From NCBI GenBank assembly GCA_963576725.1, contig OY755241.1:77977003-78041002 (forward strand): a DNA stretch of 64,000 bases. The letters are read 5' to 3'. A program made the translations under genes and the position numbers. Positions 1 through 8,939 of the stretch are shown here, piece by piece. The first letter of the stretch is position 1. Each line of letters begins with the position of its first letter. The stretch is from Azorinus chamasolen. Its lineage: Eukaryota > Mollusca > Bivalvia > Cardiida > Solecurtidae. The notes beneath the pieces are model-generated. The model was not told where the DNA came from. It saw nothing but the letters and a program-made list of their open reading frames with translations, and did not search any database.

Positions 1-339
1 AAATTGGCAGTATGGTGCAGAACACCATGCAGTATTTTATACGGTATGACGGGATTCCTTTTTGTTTCTGGTCACAAGTAGTAGATTTAGCTGAAAGCAG
101 ACTCTATAGCAAGTATGTATCTTTAACTAAAACAGAATTTACCTTAAAAATCTAATTCTAATTTAATAAACTAGTTATAGGTATTTAATGAATGTATTTA
201 TATTCTTGTCCAATTCCTATCATTTTGGTACCCACTAGAATGGGCTCGAGACGATTTTAATGGGTACCAGCAAGAATGAGTTTGTCAGAGAAATTTAACA
301 CTTTGTTCCATGAGCGTATGTATATAACAATATATCTTT

Positions 340-475
340 CCATAGCAAATATAGTAGACTCTGATCTGACAGCTTAAATATAGTAGACTCTGATCTGACG
401 GCTCATTTAGGAACCATCTGATCTGGGTCTTCTGTTTGCAATTTTGTGAGAATGCGTTTATATGAGGGAATTGGT
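340..475 (+). mobile_element. Fragment of TTAA hairpin MITE (family A)
   Basis: This is a partial copy of the commonest small repeat of the window. The motif 'tagactctgatctgac' occurs twice in tandem. The right arm, 'accatctgatctgggtct', follows, then 'gtttgcaa' and the right-end sequence 'tatgagggaattggtta'. A complete copy, such as the one at 6357-6606, has a central palindrome, inverted ends reading TTAACCCTTTCCCT, and TTAA at both edges. Here the left end is missing and the right TTAA has decayed to GGTTAT. It is non-coding. Confidence 0.7.
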
Positions 476-536
476 TATAGATCTGTAGCCGGGTAGAGAT
501 TGTGGTGGAACAGTTCAGTCATAGGCTTTACTGTGT

Positions 537-608
537 GGCTTGGTACCTCAGTTGGTAGAGTGTTGGTATGTAAACCAAAGGCCCTGGGTTCGATTCCCAG
601 TCGAGTCA
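537..608 (+). pseudogene. tRNA-like sequence (tRNA pseudogene or SINE head)
   Basis: The stretch folds as a cloverleaf. The acceptor stem GGCTTGG pairs with TCGAGTC, using three G-U pairs. The D arm is CCTC-AGTTGGTA-GAGT with one mismatch. The anticodon stem is TTGGT/ACCAA, and the T arm is CTGGG-TTCGATT-CCCAG. The internal promoter box B, GGTTCGATTCC at 587-597, matches consensus exactly, and box A is close (TACCTCAGTTGG). If all five anticodon-stem pairs form, the loop has only six bases. A GTA (Tyr) reading is possible, but animal tRNA-Tyr genes normally carry an intron and this has none. I therefore favour a pseudogene or SINE head over a working tRNA gene. Confidence 0.5.
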
Positions 609-1132
609 CAACTTTTTAACCATGTTATAGATCAACAACTCTTAGCAAAGTTATCAGACCGTTAGATAAACGCTGTATTATCAAGATTTGTCAGGGATGG
701 AAGGTTTAATCTTGACAAACAATTTAGATCGATCCATATAAAACATCAAGTAATGAGTTGACCTTTCTACACTAGGGGCGAAGAACAATGTTTGCAATTT
801 AATTGTAGAATTAAAACTGATGAATTTGAAGAAGATGTTTTCCGTAAATAATTTACATTGGAGATGTTTCCATAAAAAACTGAATTTCAAACATAATTAC
901 TCACTACGTGTATGTCTTGTATTCAAACTCTGCCTACTGGATTTGGACTACATATTTTCCGTCATTGATGGATGATACTGTCAGAAGGGGTTTACAGGAA
1001 TATGCAAATATCTGCAACAAACCCTTCCTTCAAAATTTGATTTAAACTTGCTTAGCCCATTACCCGATAGTATTTTATGCCTTTGAAAAACTGTGCCCCA
1101 CATGTCAGATGGCTCCTGCGGGAACTGTCTGA

Positions 1133-2085
1133 TTATACCCCCCACCCCCCACCCCCACCCCACGAAGTTGGGGGGTATACTGGAATTAGGTTTGTCTGTC
1201 TGTCCGTCTGTCCGTCCGTCTGTGGACAAAATTTTGTCCGGCCTTCATCTACAGTTTTGTTTCAATTTTGTTGAAAGCTCATATATATAGATATGACCAT
1301 ATAAACATGTGCACCGCATATTTCCGTTATGATCGGACCACTACTTCAGGAGTTATCTCCCCTTTTTAGTCCCCTACCAATGTTTTCTGGTTTTCTGGAC
1401 TTTTTATGAAAGTGACTCGAGATATCAACTCAATATTTAGTTCAAAGTTAATTCAAGATAAGTTACAGTTTATGTTATAATCTCAGCCCGGTTGAATATT
1501 TATTTCTAGAGTTATTGCCCTTGAACTTTAATTTTTTTCTTCAAATTTGGGATTTTCCAGACTTTTTTTGAAAGTGGTTGCAGATATTAACTTTATATTT
1601 GGCATCAAGCTTACTCTAGATGAATTACAGCTTAATTCCCAATCTCAGTCTGGTTGAATAATTTTTGCCAGAGTTACGGTCCTTGAACTTTATTTTTTTG
1701 TCAAATTTTCAATTTTCTGGTCTTTCTTTGGAAGTGGTTGGAGATATTAACTTCATATTTGCAATAAAACTGAATCTAGATATGGTACAGCTTAAGTTCA
1801 AATATGAGTCTGGTTGAATAATTTTTGTCGGAGTTATTGTCCTTGAATTTAATGTTTTTTTCTGAAAAGGTACCTAGTTTTAGAACTTTGGATTTGACAA
1901 AAACCTCATGAAACGGTCTTGTTTCTCTGAATTATTCATTTTTATTACATAAATTAGGTTGGGGCATGTATTGTTTTTAAATCTCTTCATTTTTCTGTAT
2001 GTACATATGTTCAGATTGATAATAGGTGTTCTGACAAGCAGACAGGTGGGGGTATTCGTTAGCCTTTGGCTTACAGTTCTAGTTT
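1133..2085 (+). mobile_element. Tandem-core element 1 (Helentron-associated / pearl-like)
   Basis: The left edge holds ATACCCCCCACC, which is inverted as GGTGGGGGTAT at 2046-2056. A C-rich/G-rich hairpin (about 1136-1180) is followed by a GTCTGTCCGTC-type tract. The core has three diverged units of about 165-175 bp, at roughly 1388-1560, 1561-1720 and 1721-1870. Each contains 'tctggactttttatgaaag'-like, 'agatatcaact'-like and 'tctggttgaata'-like blocks. The right end is a small hairpin (AGCC-ttt-GGCT) followed by CTAGTTT. Subterminal inverted motifs, a tandem core and a 3' hairpin fit the Helentron-associated elements known from bivalves. There is no coding capacity. The core also occurs inverted at 46690-46925. 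Confidence 0.65.
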
Positions 2086-2444
2086 GAGTCTGTTCTGCTT
2101 GTGTAGATATAATGCAGTTTCATTAAACAAAATAGAAAATATCGCCAATGTGATAAATAGAGCATTTGCTAAATATAACCCCACAAAATTCTAAAATTAA
2201 TCATTTCTCTAGTAAATGCTCCTTTCGGAAAATTTATTCAAAATTGGATCTGAAAATAGCCTTTGAGGGAAATGGTTAAATGAATATTCATCAGGTAATT
2301 AGGATTTACATGTGATCATGTGTACAAATACACCTACATTCTTATTCTCATTCTGAGTTCTTATGGTCTTTATAGAGAGCCTGTATTGTATATGTTCAAA
2401 TTAAATAAAATATTTACCAACACTGAAATACTGTGTATCATTAA

Positions 2445-2672
2445 TCATGTCCCTGTTCTTTGTTTATGTCAAAATTTCAATACCAACTGAGTACTGAATA
2501 TTCATAGACAAAATATGGACATTATGGACAAAGTAGCCATTTTAGAAAGATCAAACGAACAGATCAGTTAAATTTCATTTGCAAACAGAACAGACCCTGA
2601 CCAGTCTGCTCCTCTAGAAGCCGTCTGATATGGGTCTACTCTGTTTGCAATTTGTTTATAGGAAGGATAAAA
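2445..2672 (+). mobile_element. TTAA hairpin MITE, family A, decayed ends
   Basis: The copy contains the family A body (a 'caaaatttcaataccaact' block, then 'gtagccattttagaaag') and the palindrome 'gcaaacagaacagaccctg' / 'gggtctactctgtttgc', centred near 2617. Both outer ends are eroded and no TTAA pair is left. Confidence 0.65.
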
Positions 2673-2989
2673 CCTTTAGCCTGCTGAACGAACTTGCGTC
2701 TGTGCAACATTTTGTCCGATTTGGCATTAGTATTCTGGCAGATAAATTAAGGCAAATAGTGCAAGGAGCAGTTTTATCACTATATGCTTATAATTTGAAG
2801 TTATCAAAATGTTGCCAGATTGAATTAATTTGTGGTGATTAGGTGTCGGAGGATAAACATCATGGGCTCTGACGAGATGCAAGGATACACAGCGTTTAAT
2901 GGGAATCCAAACTGTTTGAAACAGTAATTATATATTCGCCTGTAATAGGCTAAGGATTTGTAATGTTACTGTACAGAGGTCCAGATAAG

Positions 2990-3355
2990 ATGTGTAAATT
3001 AAAACATTTTCAATAATAGCTCCTTTATTTCTTCACCAAACCCTAACTTGTGACCACTGTTTAGAATCGTCTCAGAGAGACGAGTCTAAAGAGTGGTCAC
3101 AGTATAGGGTTTGGTAGAGAAATGGTGAGGGGTAGTTCAGAGACATATACATGTACATTGATTTCATGTAAACGAAATGGTACGATGAGTCTCCTGTCTC
3201 CCTTCCTTAGACACCAACAATTTACGATTCTAAACAGTGGAGGAGGAATGATGAGGGGTAGTTCAGAGACATATACATGTACATTGTTCGTGTAAATGAA
3301 ATGGTACGATGAGTCTCCTGTCTCCCTTCCTTAGACACCAACAATTTACACATGC
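2990..3355 (+). repeat. Palindromic element plus local direct duplication
   Basis: Around 3030-3115, 'caccaaaccctaacttgtgac' faces 'gtcacagtatagggtttggt', and a short palindrome 'gtctcagagagacgag' sits at the centre. A related copy lies inverted at about 55040-55160 and shares 'aaaacattttca' next to its outer end. Directly after it, a block of about 100 bp ('gaggggtagttcagagacat' to 'ttagacaccaacaattta') is present twice in direct orientation, at about 3127-3225 and 3253-3350. Confidence 0.6.
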
Positions 3356-3446
3356 GTCAAACCAGACTACCATAGTAGCCATAGACTACCCTAATTATTC
3401 GGACAAACTGTCGAACCAGAAGGACCAGTTTGACTTTTTGCTTCTA

Positions 3447-3608
3447 CAGTAAAATCCCGCTAATACATGTACGACCACCTAAAATAGATATAATTCTGGG
3501 TGCTAGATGCAGGTGGTAGCTTAATGCAGGATATTAGAGGCTCCTAGAGCAGCTTTCTGCATTAATCATGTCCTGCATTAAGTGGTCGCATTAGAGGGTT
3601 CTACTGTA
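3447..3608 (+). mobile_element. CAGTAAAA-ended hairpin MITE (family D)
   Basis: The ends are TACAGTAAAATCCCGCTAAT and ATTAGAGGGTTCTACTGTA, imperfect inverted repeats. The centre is a hairpin, 'aatgcaggatattagaggct' against 'gtcctgcatta'. The same family appears at 4700-4935, 5019-5224, 41126-41475 and 54233-54423. The TA-flanked CAGT end suggests a Tc1/mariner-type mobiliser, but that is inference. There is no coding sequence. Confidence 0.6.
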
Positions 3609-3716
3609 TGTCAGTCTAATTCAGAGTTGTCAAAATATTGCCAAATTGAACTATATGTACATGTATTCAGCTTATCAATATTCAAACTGAGATTTGGCGT
3701 CTCAGCTGGATCTGGA

Positions 3717-3910
3717 CTATTTCACACAATCAGTATCTACAGTATTTTTATATGCATCGCTACTTCTCAGATGTGTAGACCATGGAGAATTTAATCTGGA
3801 TATACACTGTTAGCTGCACTATTTCACACACATCAGTATCTATAGTATTTATATATGCATCGCTACTTATCAAATGTGTAGATGATGGAGAATTTCATCT
3901 GGGTCTACAC
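3717..3910 (+). repeat. Duplicated block of about 105 bp leading into the minisatellite
   Basis: The segment from 'ctatttcacaca' through 'gtgtagaccatggagaattt' is repeated with small changes directly downstream ('gtgtagatgatggagaattt'). The second copy runs straight into the 27-bp array. The first copy contains a single diverged unit, 'tttaatctggatatacac', so the array probably expanded after this duplication. Confidence 0.7.
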
Positions 3911-4405
3911 TGTTAGCTATTTAATCTGGGTCTACACTGTTAGCTATTTAATCTGGGTCTACACTGTTAGCTATTTAATCTGGGTATACACTGTAAGCTA
4001 TTTAATCTGGGTCTACACTGTTAGCTATTTAATCTGGGTATACACTGTTAGCTATTTAATCTGGGTATACACTGTTAGCTATTTAATCTGGGTATACACT
4101 GTAAGCTATTTAATCTGGGTATACACTGTAAGCTATTTAATCTGGGTCTACACTGTTAGCTATTTAATCTGGGTATACACTGTTAGCTATTTAATCTGGG
4201 TCTACACTGTTAGCTATTTAATCTGGGTATACACTGTTAGCTATTCAATCTGGGTATACACTGTAAGCTATTTAATCTGGGTATACACTGTTAGCTATTT
4301 AATCTGGGTATACACTGTTAGCTATTTAATCTGGGTATACACTGTTAGCTATTTAATCTGGGTATACACTGTAAGCTATTTAATCTGGGTCTACACTGTT
4401 AGCTT
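3893..4405 (+). repeat. 27-bp minisatellite, 19 copies, open in one frame
   Basis: There are nineteen head-to-tail units of 27 bp (TTTAATCTGGGTMTACACTG followed by TWAGCTA), with no indels in the array. Variation is almost confined to two sites: GTCT/GTAT and GTTAGC/GTAAGC. Because 27 is a multiple of three, one frame reads through the whole array as the nine-residue repeat YLIWVYTVS inside an open frame at 3882-4481. I see no promoter or homology, so the open frame most likely follows from the unit length and is not a gene. The unit resembles the right arm of the family A hairpin (ATCTGGGTCTACTCTGTTTGC). Confidence 0.9.
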
Positions 4406-4423
4406 ATTATCAACCCTTTGCTC

Positions 4424-4605
4424 AATGAATATTCATGTAAAAAATAATGACATCATATTAATCTTTAAAATGGTATATTAACACAGAATCTTTTTATATC
4501 ATAAGTAAACAGAGCAGACCCTGATCGGACGGCTCCTTTAGCTAGAGGAGCCGTATGATCTAGGTCTAGTCTGTTTGCAAAGGCGCAGAGAGGCTTGTTT
4601 ATTCA
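4424..4605 (+). mobile_element. Partial TTAA hairpin MITE, family A
   Basis: It holds the palindrome 'aaacagagcagaccctgatc' / 'atctaggtctagtctgtttg', centred near 4544. The part before it includes 'atgaatattcatg', typical of the family body. The outer ends are not recognisable. Confidence 0.6.
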
Positions 4606-4699
4606 TGGATTGACCCATCTATATGACATGAAGTTTGGCTTTCAAAGTCACCATATGGTTATAAAATAACATCAAATCACGGATGAGATTATACTAAAC

Positions 4700-4935
4700 A
4701 TTTTCCTACAGTTAGCGGGATTTCATTCTAAACCGGAATTCTGGTAGAGAAGAATTTAGATACATTGTACTTTTAGGCAGGTAGCTGCTTAATGCAGGAT
4801 GAAAGACATACAGAAAGCTTCTAGAGGAGCTTTCTGCGTGACTTTCACCCTGCATTAAGCTGTCACCTGTCCGCAAGACCGATATTCATACTGAATTTAA
4901 CGTTAAGTCCGGTTTAGAGATGCTTTATTGTAAAT
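4700..4935 (+). mobile_element. Hairpin MITE family D, satellite-like copy
   Basis: The central palindrome pairs 'gcttaatgcaggatgaaag' with 'ctttcaccctgcattaagc', around an AGAAAGCTTCTAGAGGAGCTTTCT core. The right half contains 'caccctgcattaagctgtc', 'aagaccgatat' and 'gtccggtttagag'. These blocks recur in the same order at the start of each satellite monomer at 48.5-51.9 kb. The right edge is degraded (TTTATTGTA, where family members have TTTTACTGTA). Confidence 0.65.
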
Positions 4936-5018
4936 ACGTACTGGCCAATTAATATTAAAAACTGCATAAATGCCATTAATACTTAACACGAAATATTTTG
5001 CTCAAATGATTTAAAACA

Positions 5019-5224
5019 ACAGTACAAAGTCTCTATAACGACCACTAAATTGCGTTAATTAGTTGGTATGTTTGGAAGGTGGGTGCTTAGAGCAAGGTGA
5101 AAGTGAAACAGAACGCTCCTATAGGAGCGCTCTGTTTCACTTTCACCTTGCTTTAAGCAGCCACCTGACTTTAACACAAAATACTTGGTGTAATTTAGTG
5201 GTCGTTATAGAGATGTTTTACTGT
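5019..5224 (+). mobile_element. Hairpin MITE family D, near-complete
   Basis: The ends are ACAGTACAAAGTCTCTATAA and TTATAGAGATGTTTTACTGT, and the inverted match continues inward through CGACCACTAAATT. The centre is a near-perfect palindrome: 'gcaaggtgaaagtgaaacag' / 'ctgtttcactttcaccttgc' around CGCTCCTATAGGAGCG. An 87-codon open frame on this stretch is an artefact of the palindrome. Confidence 0.75.
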
Positions 5225-5479
5225 ACCTCCATTATGTTGTTGATTACACAGCAGGTGGTTCGCATATATTTTGAAGGAATTATTCCTGAGGAAAGCAAAG
5301 GGTCTGATTTATCATGTCAAATCTGATCTGTGTGACTCGTCTATTTAGGATTTTATTTATTTGAAATCAAGTTTTAAGAAAGAGATTTGCTTGTACACAA
5401 CATGTTTATTGTTTTGCCATTGACACTAGGATAAAAATAGTAATAAAATGTCTGACAGATACATTGTTGTTTATACATG

Positions 5480-5755
5480 TTTACTCCATAAATACGCCTT
5501 TCTACCCTTTTGCAAACAAAGTAGACTCAGATCAGACGACTCCCGTAGGAGCCGTCCGATCAGGGCCTGTTCTATTGGCTTATGATATAGTACATATATG
5601 ATTCAACAGTTTCTGCACTGGCTTAAAATTCCCGTGTCCATATGCAGATCTGAATCAGATCTATATCATGTCAGAAGCAAACACAGCCGACCCTGATCTG
5701 GGTCTGCCCTGTTTGAAAATGCATGAAAATACATTTACATGAAGAACGGGGTTAA
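5480..5755 (+). mobile_element. Two partial hairpin MITEs (family F-like, then A)
   Basis: At 5480-5635, 'tccataaatacgcctttcta' leads into the palindrome 'caaacaaagtagactcagat' / 'tccgatcagggcctgttct'. At 5640-5755, a shorter family A copy ('agcagaccctgatctgggtc'-like) ends in 'gaacggggttaa'. Its terminal TTAA (5752-5755) is also the first TTAA of the next element. Confidence 0.55.
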
Positions 5756-5981
5756 CTGGTGCTAAGCTATTTTTAGACCCAACTTCTTTGAATAAATCTA
5801 CCGCAAATGAGCATTTACTAGAGGAAAGGAAAATGTTAGAATTGTGCAGCATTGAAACCACTGTGATAAATAGAGCATTTGCTGCTTTGGAGCAAATACT
5901 CTATTTATCATAATGGTTTCAAGAAGTGACTATTTATATTACAGATGCGTAGAAAGTCGTATTTACGGAGGAAAGGGTTAA
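5752..5981 (+). mobile_element. TTAA hairpin MITE, family BC (230 bp)
   Basis: It is bounded by TTAA at 5752-5755 and 5978-5981. The left part has 'ctatttttagacccaacttc'. The centre is the palindrome 'gataaatagagcatttgct' / 'agcaaatactctatttatca'. The right end reads 'cgtatttacggaggaaaggg', then TTAA. TTAA target sites with CCC-starting ends are characteristic of piggyBac transposons, so this is probably a non-autonomous piggyBac-type element. No transposase is present in the window. Confidence 0.75.
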
Positions 5982-6190
5982 CTCCTTCTCTGTTCTACGT
6001 TTATTCCTAAGTTTAATACCATTAAGTTTATGGTAAATATGGGAAATAGTAACAACGAGATATGGAAGGTGGATCGTTGTAGCCATTTTAGAAAGTAAAG
6101 ACAAATATATTTCAAAGTCCATTAGCAAACAGTAGACTCTGATCATACGGCTCTATAGTTTGTATATGGGTGAAAACACGTGTTTTTGTT
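5978..6190 (+). mobile_element. TTAA hairpin MITE, family A, 3' decayed
   Basis: It starts at the TTAA that closes the previous element and continues 'ctccttctctgttctacg', then 'tatggaaggtgga', 'gtagccattttagaaag' and half of the palindrome ('gcaaacagtagactctgatc'). The right arm is mostly lost after 'ggctctatag', although 'gtgaaaacacgtg' of the right end remains. Confidence 0.6.
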
Positions 6191-6356
6191 TGTGTTGATT
6201 AACATCCGTTTCTGTTCACTATGGGCAATTTGGACGTCCCAGAGAGGTGAGAGGATACAGAGAACCCCGGGTGCGATGCCCTACTCTTATTATCAACAAA
6301 GTTTCTCTGGTTCTTTTAGATGCCCAGTGTAAAGCACTGATACACTGGAACTCGGT

Positions 6357-6606
6357 TTAACCCTTTCCCTGTTCTATGTTTATTTCAAATTTCAATATCT
6401 ACTGAATAGTCATGAACAAAATAGTTATAATGAAATATTGAAGGTGGAAAATTGTAGCCATTTTGGAAAGTAAAGAAAAAGGTCTATTGAATTCCATTAG
6501 CAAACGGAGCAGACCCTAATCAGACGGCTCTTACAGGAACCGTCTAATCTGCGTCTACTTTGTTCGCAAATGCGCAAAAACACGTTTATACGAGGGACAG
6601 GGTTAA
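6357..6606 (+). mobile_element. TTAA hairpin MITE, family A, full length (250 bp)
   Basis: This is the best complete plus-strand copy. TTAA stands at 6357-6360 and 6603-6606, with ends CCCTTTCCCTGTTCTATG and ACGAGGGACAGGG. The body has 'tcatgaacaaaatagttat', 'gaaggtgga' and 'gtagccattttggaaagtaa'. The palindrome 'gcaaacggagcagaccctaa' / 'gcgtctactttgttcgc' is centred near 6535. TTAA edges and CCC-starting ends point to a piggyBac-type mobiliser. Confidence 0.8.
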
Positions 6607-6887
6607 CCCAATACCTCATAGGCTATTTTAGATTCTACCTCTATAAATAAATCTACCGAAAAGGAGCATTAACTAGAGAAAAGGGAAATGTTAGAATTTT
6701 GAAGTTTGAAACCATGGTGATAAATAGAGCATTTGCTCCTATATGAGCATATGCTCTATTTATCACAATGGTTTCACAAAGTGACTTTTACAGAGTCGTC
6801 AAAAGTCGTCAATATAGGAACCGTCTAATCTGGGTCTACTCTGTTTGCAAATGCATGAAAACACGTTTATACGAGGGACAGGGCTAA
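6603..6887 (+). mobile_element. Chimeric TTAA MITE (BC left, A right)
   Basis: It shares its first TTAA with the preceding element. The left side is family BC: 'acctcataggctattttaga' and the palindrome 'tagagcatttgctcctat' / 'agcatatgctctatttatc'. After 'cttttacagagtcgtcaaaa' it switches to the right arm of family A ('accgtctaatctgggtctac') and ends 'acgagggacagggctaa'. The end has drifted from TTAA to CTAA. Confidence 0.7.
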
Positions 6888-7095
6888 AGTCATGATTATA
6901 TACATTTGTACATGTAACAGTTAACTAACCCTTAGTCTACTATAGAAATAATGTCAACATTTTCACGTGCATCCGCTTCGCTCAAGCTTTTGAGAAAATG
7001 TCAAACAGCTTAGATCCTGATGTAATGCCGAGTTACTCCGTGACGTCGGTGTCTCATCTGGATCAATGATGTATGCAAATGCCTACTAGTATCTG

Positions 7096-7155
7096 ATCGC
7101 CCTCAAAGGTGACCGACGCATGCTTGGACTCACCCATGGACTCCCCCCCCCCCCC

Positions 7156-7186
<31 letters not shown>

Positions 7187-7516
7187 AAAAAATATGATCG
7201 AAGTACGTTTAACTAGCCTAAAACTATCTATTTGAACCTTAAACCACTCCCTAAAACAAGAAAAACGCGACCCGGAAAAAATTTCCTTTCGGGTCTATAT
7301 ATGTATTGACTACATATATAGACCCTGTAGGGAAAAAAAATAAATTCCGGGTCGTGTTTCGCTTGTTTTTCAGAGTGGTTTATGTTCAAATAGATAGTTT
7401 TAGGCTAGTTTGACATACTTCGATCTCTTTTTTTTTTTTTTTTTTTTTTTTTTGTGGGGGGGGGGGGGGTTTCCATGGGTGAGTCCAAGCATGCGTCGGG
7501 TACCTTTGATCGCCCT
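7096..7516. mobile_element. hAT-type fold-back element with 8-bp target duplication
   Basis: The 405-bp element (7104-7508) is a long inverted repeat. Its ends are CAAAGGTGACCGACGCATGC and GCATGCGTCGGGTACCTTTG. Each arm contains 'cttggactcacccatgga', a C13/A(n) or T(n)/G14 homopolymer pair, and 'ctagcctaaaactatctatt'. It is flanked by an exact 8-bp direct repeat, ATCGCCCT (7096-7103 and 7509-7516). An 8-bp duplication with CA-starting ends is the signature of the hAT superfamily. There is no coding sequence, so it is non-autonomous. Confidence 0.85.
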
Positions 7517-7835
7517 TATGAGACAGAAGGCCAACAGCAACAACAGAATCGACACATCAGTTGATATTTTTATTAAGCATTTTACATACAGAGATGAATG
7601 TTTTTAGATTAACACCAAATCTGACTCAAGCGACCAATTACAGATCAACAATTAGGGTATTAAAAACAGGTGATTGTTAAATGCGAAAACTGCTAAAGCA
7701 GTGCATTTAGCTACTACCTGTGAATACTTTACCTCTCACATGTATATACTGTAGATAATGCTTTCATAGATATACAAACTTATATTTATAATGATCAATA
7801 AAAAGAAACTGTAGCAACAGATCTCTATAATTTTA

Positions 7836-7930
7836 TAATCGGAGCAGATCCTCTTCCAACGGCTTCTATAGGAGCTACCTGATCTAGATCTACCCTGTTT
7901 GCATTAAAATGTGTCGCGACTACATGGTTA
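7836..7930 (+). mobile_element. Family A hairpin remnant
   Basis: An imperfect palindrome pairs 'cggagcagatcctcttccaa' with 'ctagatctaccctgtttgc' around TCTATAGGA. Only the centre of the element remains. Confidence 0.5.
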
Positions 7931-8109
7931 AGGATCAAATATTAGACTTATATAAATGGACACTTAAATGAGGGTGTACTGTGGCTATAACTATGGAATC
8001 AAAATCAAGTATAGGAGAACCTGTCTGTATTTGCATCAAATGTTCCCCCTTCACAGCATATGCATTTTTGCCGAACAAATTCATTTATAAAACGACAGGA
8101 TTCATCATT

Positions 8110-8205
8110 TTTCAATCTATTATATATACTGTATGTATGTTTCCCCCATGTTGTACATGTTAGTACCTGAGACGAAGTAAAGATATGTTCTGTTCTGTTC
8201 GTTTA
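8110..8205 (+). repeat. Probable LINE 3' tail with (TTCTG) repeats
   Basis: The stretch 'gtttcccccatgttgtacat' followed by 'gacgaagtaaagatatgttc' ends in TGTTCTGTTCTGTTC. A poly(A)-signal-like region ending in a short tandem motif is typical of LINE 3' ends. No coding sequence is attached. Confidence 0.35.
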
Positions 8206-8206
8206 A

Positions 8207-8371
8207 ACCATTGTGATAAATAGAGCATTTGCTCCTATAGGAGCAATGCTCTATTTATCACAATGGTATCAAACTACAAATTTCTAAAATTTTCCTAGTT
8301 AATGCTCCGTTTCGGTAGATTTATTCAAATAGGTTGGATCTAAAAATAGCCTATGAGGGAATGGGTTAAGC
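8207..8371 (-). mobile_element. TTAA MITE family BC, partial, minus orientation
   Basis: A near-perfect palindrome, 'ccattgtgataaatagagca' / 'tgctctatttatcacaatgg', is followed by 'ttagttaatgctcc', 'ggtagatttattcaaa' and 'aatagcctatgagggaatgg', ending in GTTAA. The other arm beyond the palindrome is absent. Confidence 0.7.
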
Positions 8372-8686
8372 ATGCCCCGCTTTAAGATTCATAATTAAGC
8401 CTATTTTAAATGGTCGCTTAAGATAGGCTTTGCTGTATGTGCAATTTCAAACAAAGGTGAAACATATTTAAGCAGTTAATCCCCTCCACAGTGCACACTA
8501 ACAAGTATTATATGTTTTTAAAAGGACTATTCTAAAATTCACAAAGGCCAATCATACAGTGAATATTCGGAAAGATATCTCCCACAATAACGACCTAGAG
8601 GTAGACGCCGTTGTAGAGAGGTCTAGCTGGATATAATTATATACAGTAAACCCCTCTAAGCCGACTTCTAGTAAAAATATATATCT

Positions 8687-8917
8687 TTAACCCATTCCCT
8701 GATATTGACGACTTTCGACGACTCTGTAAAGGTCACTTTGTGAAACCATTGTGATAAACAGAGCATTTGTTCGTATAGGAGCAAATGCTCTGTTTATAAC
8801 TGTGGTTTCAAACTACAAAATTCTAAAAAAAAATCCTTTTCTTTAGTTAATGCTCCTTTTCGGTAGATTTATTCAAAGGGGTTGTATCTAAAAATAGCCT
8901 ATGGTGTAAAGGGTTAA
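8687..8917 (-). mobile_element. TTAA MITE family BC, full length (231 bp)
   Basis: TTAA occurs at 8687-8690 and 8914-8917. The ends read CCCATTCCCTGATATTGACG and 'aatagcctatggtgtaaagg'. The central palindrome is 'gtgataaacagagcatttgt' / 'gcaaatgctctgtttataac'. It is a minus-orientation relative of the copy at 5752-5981. Confidence 0.75.
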
Positions 8918-8939
8918 GGGAGCTTTCTCAAAGGCTTTC

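Noticed and set aside
3882..4481. 199-codon open frame as a repeat protein gene
   Set aside because: The frame is explained by the 27-bp unit length. No promoter, splice context or homologue was recognised, so it is reported as a minisatellite only.
5063..5326. 87-codon open frame
   Set aside because: It runs through the palindrome of a family D MITE and has no coding support.
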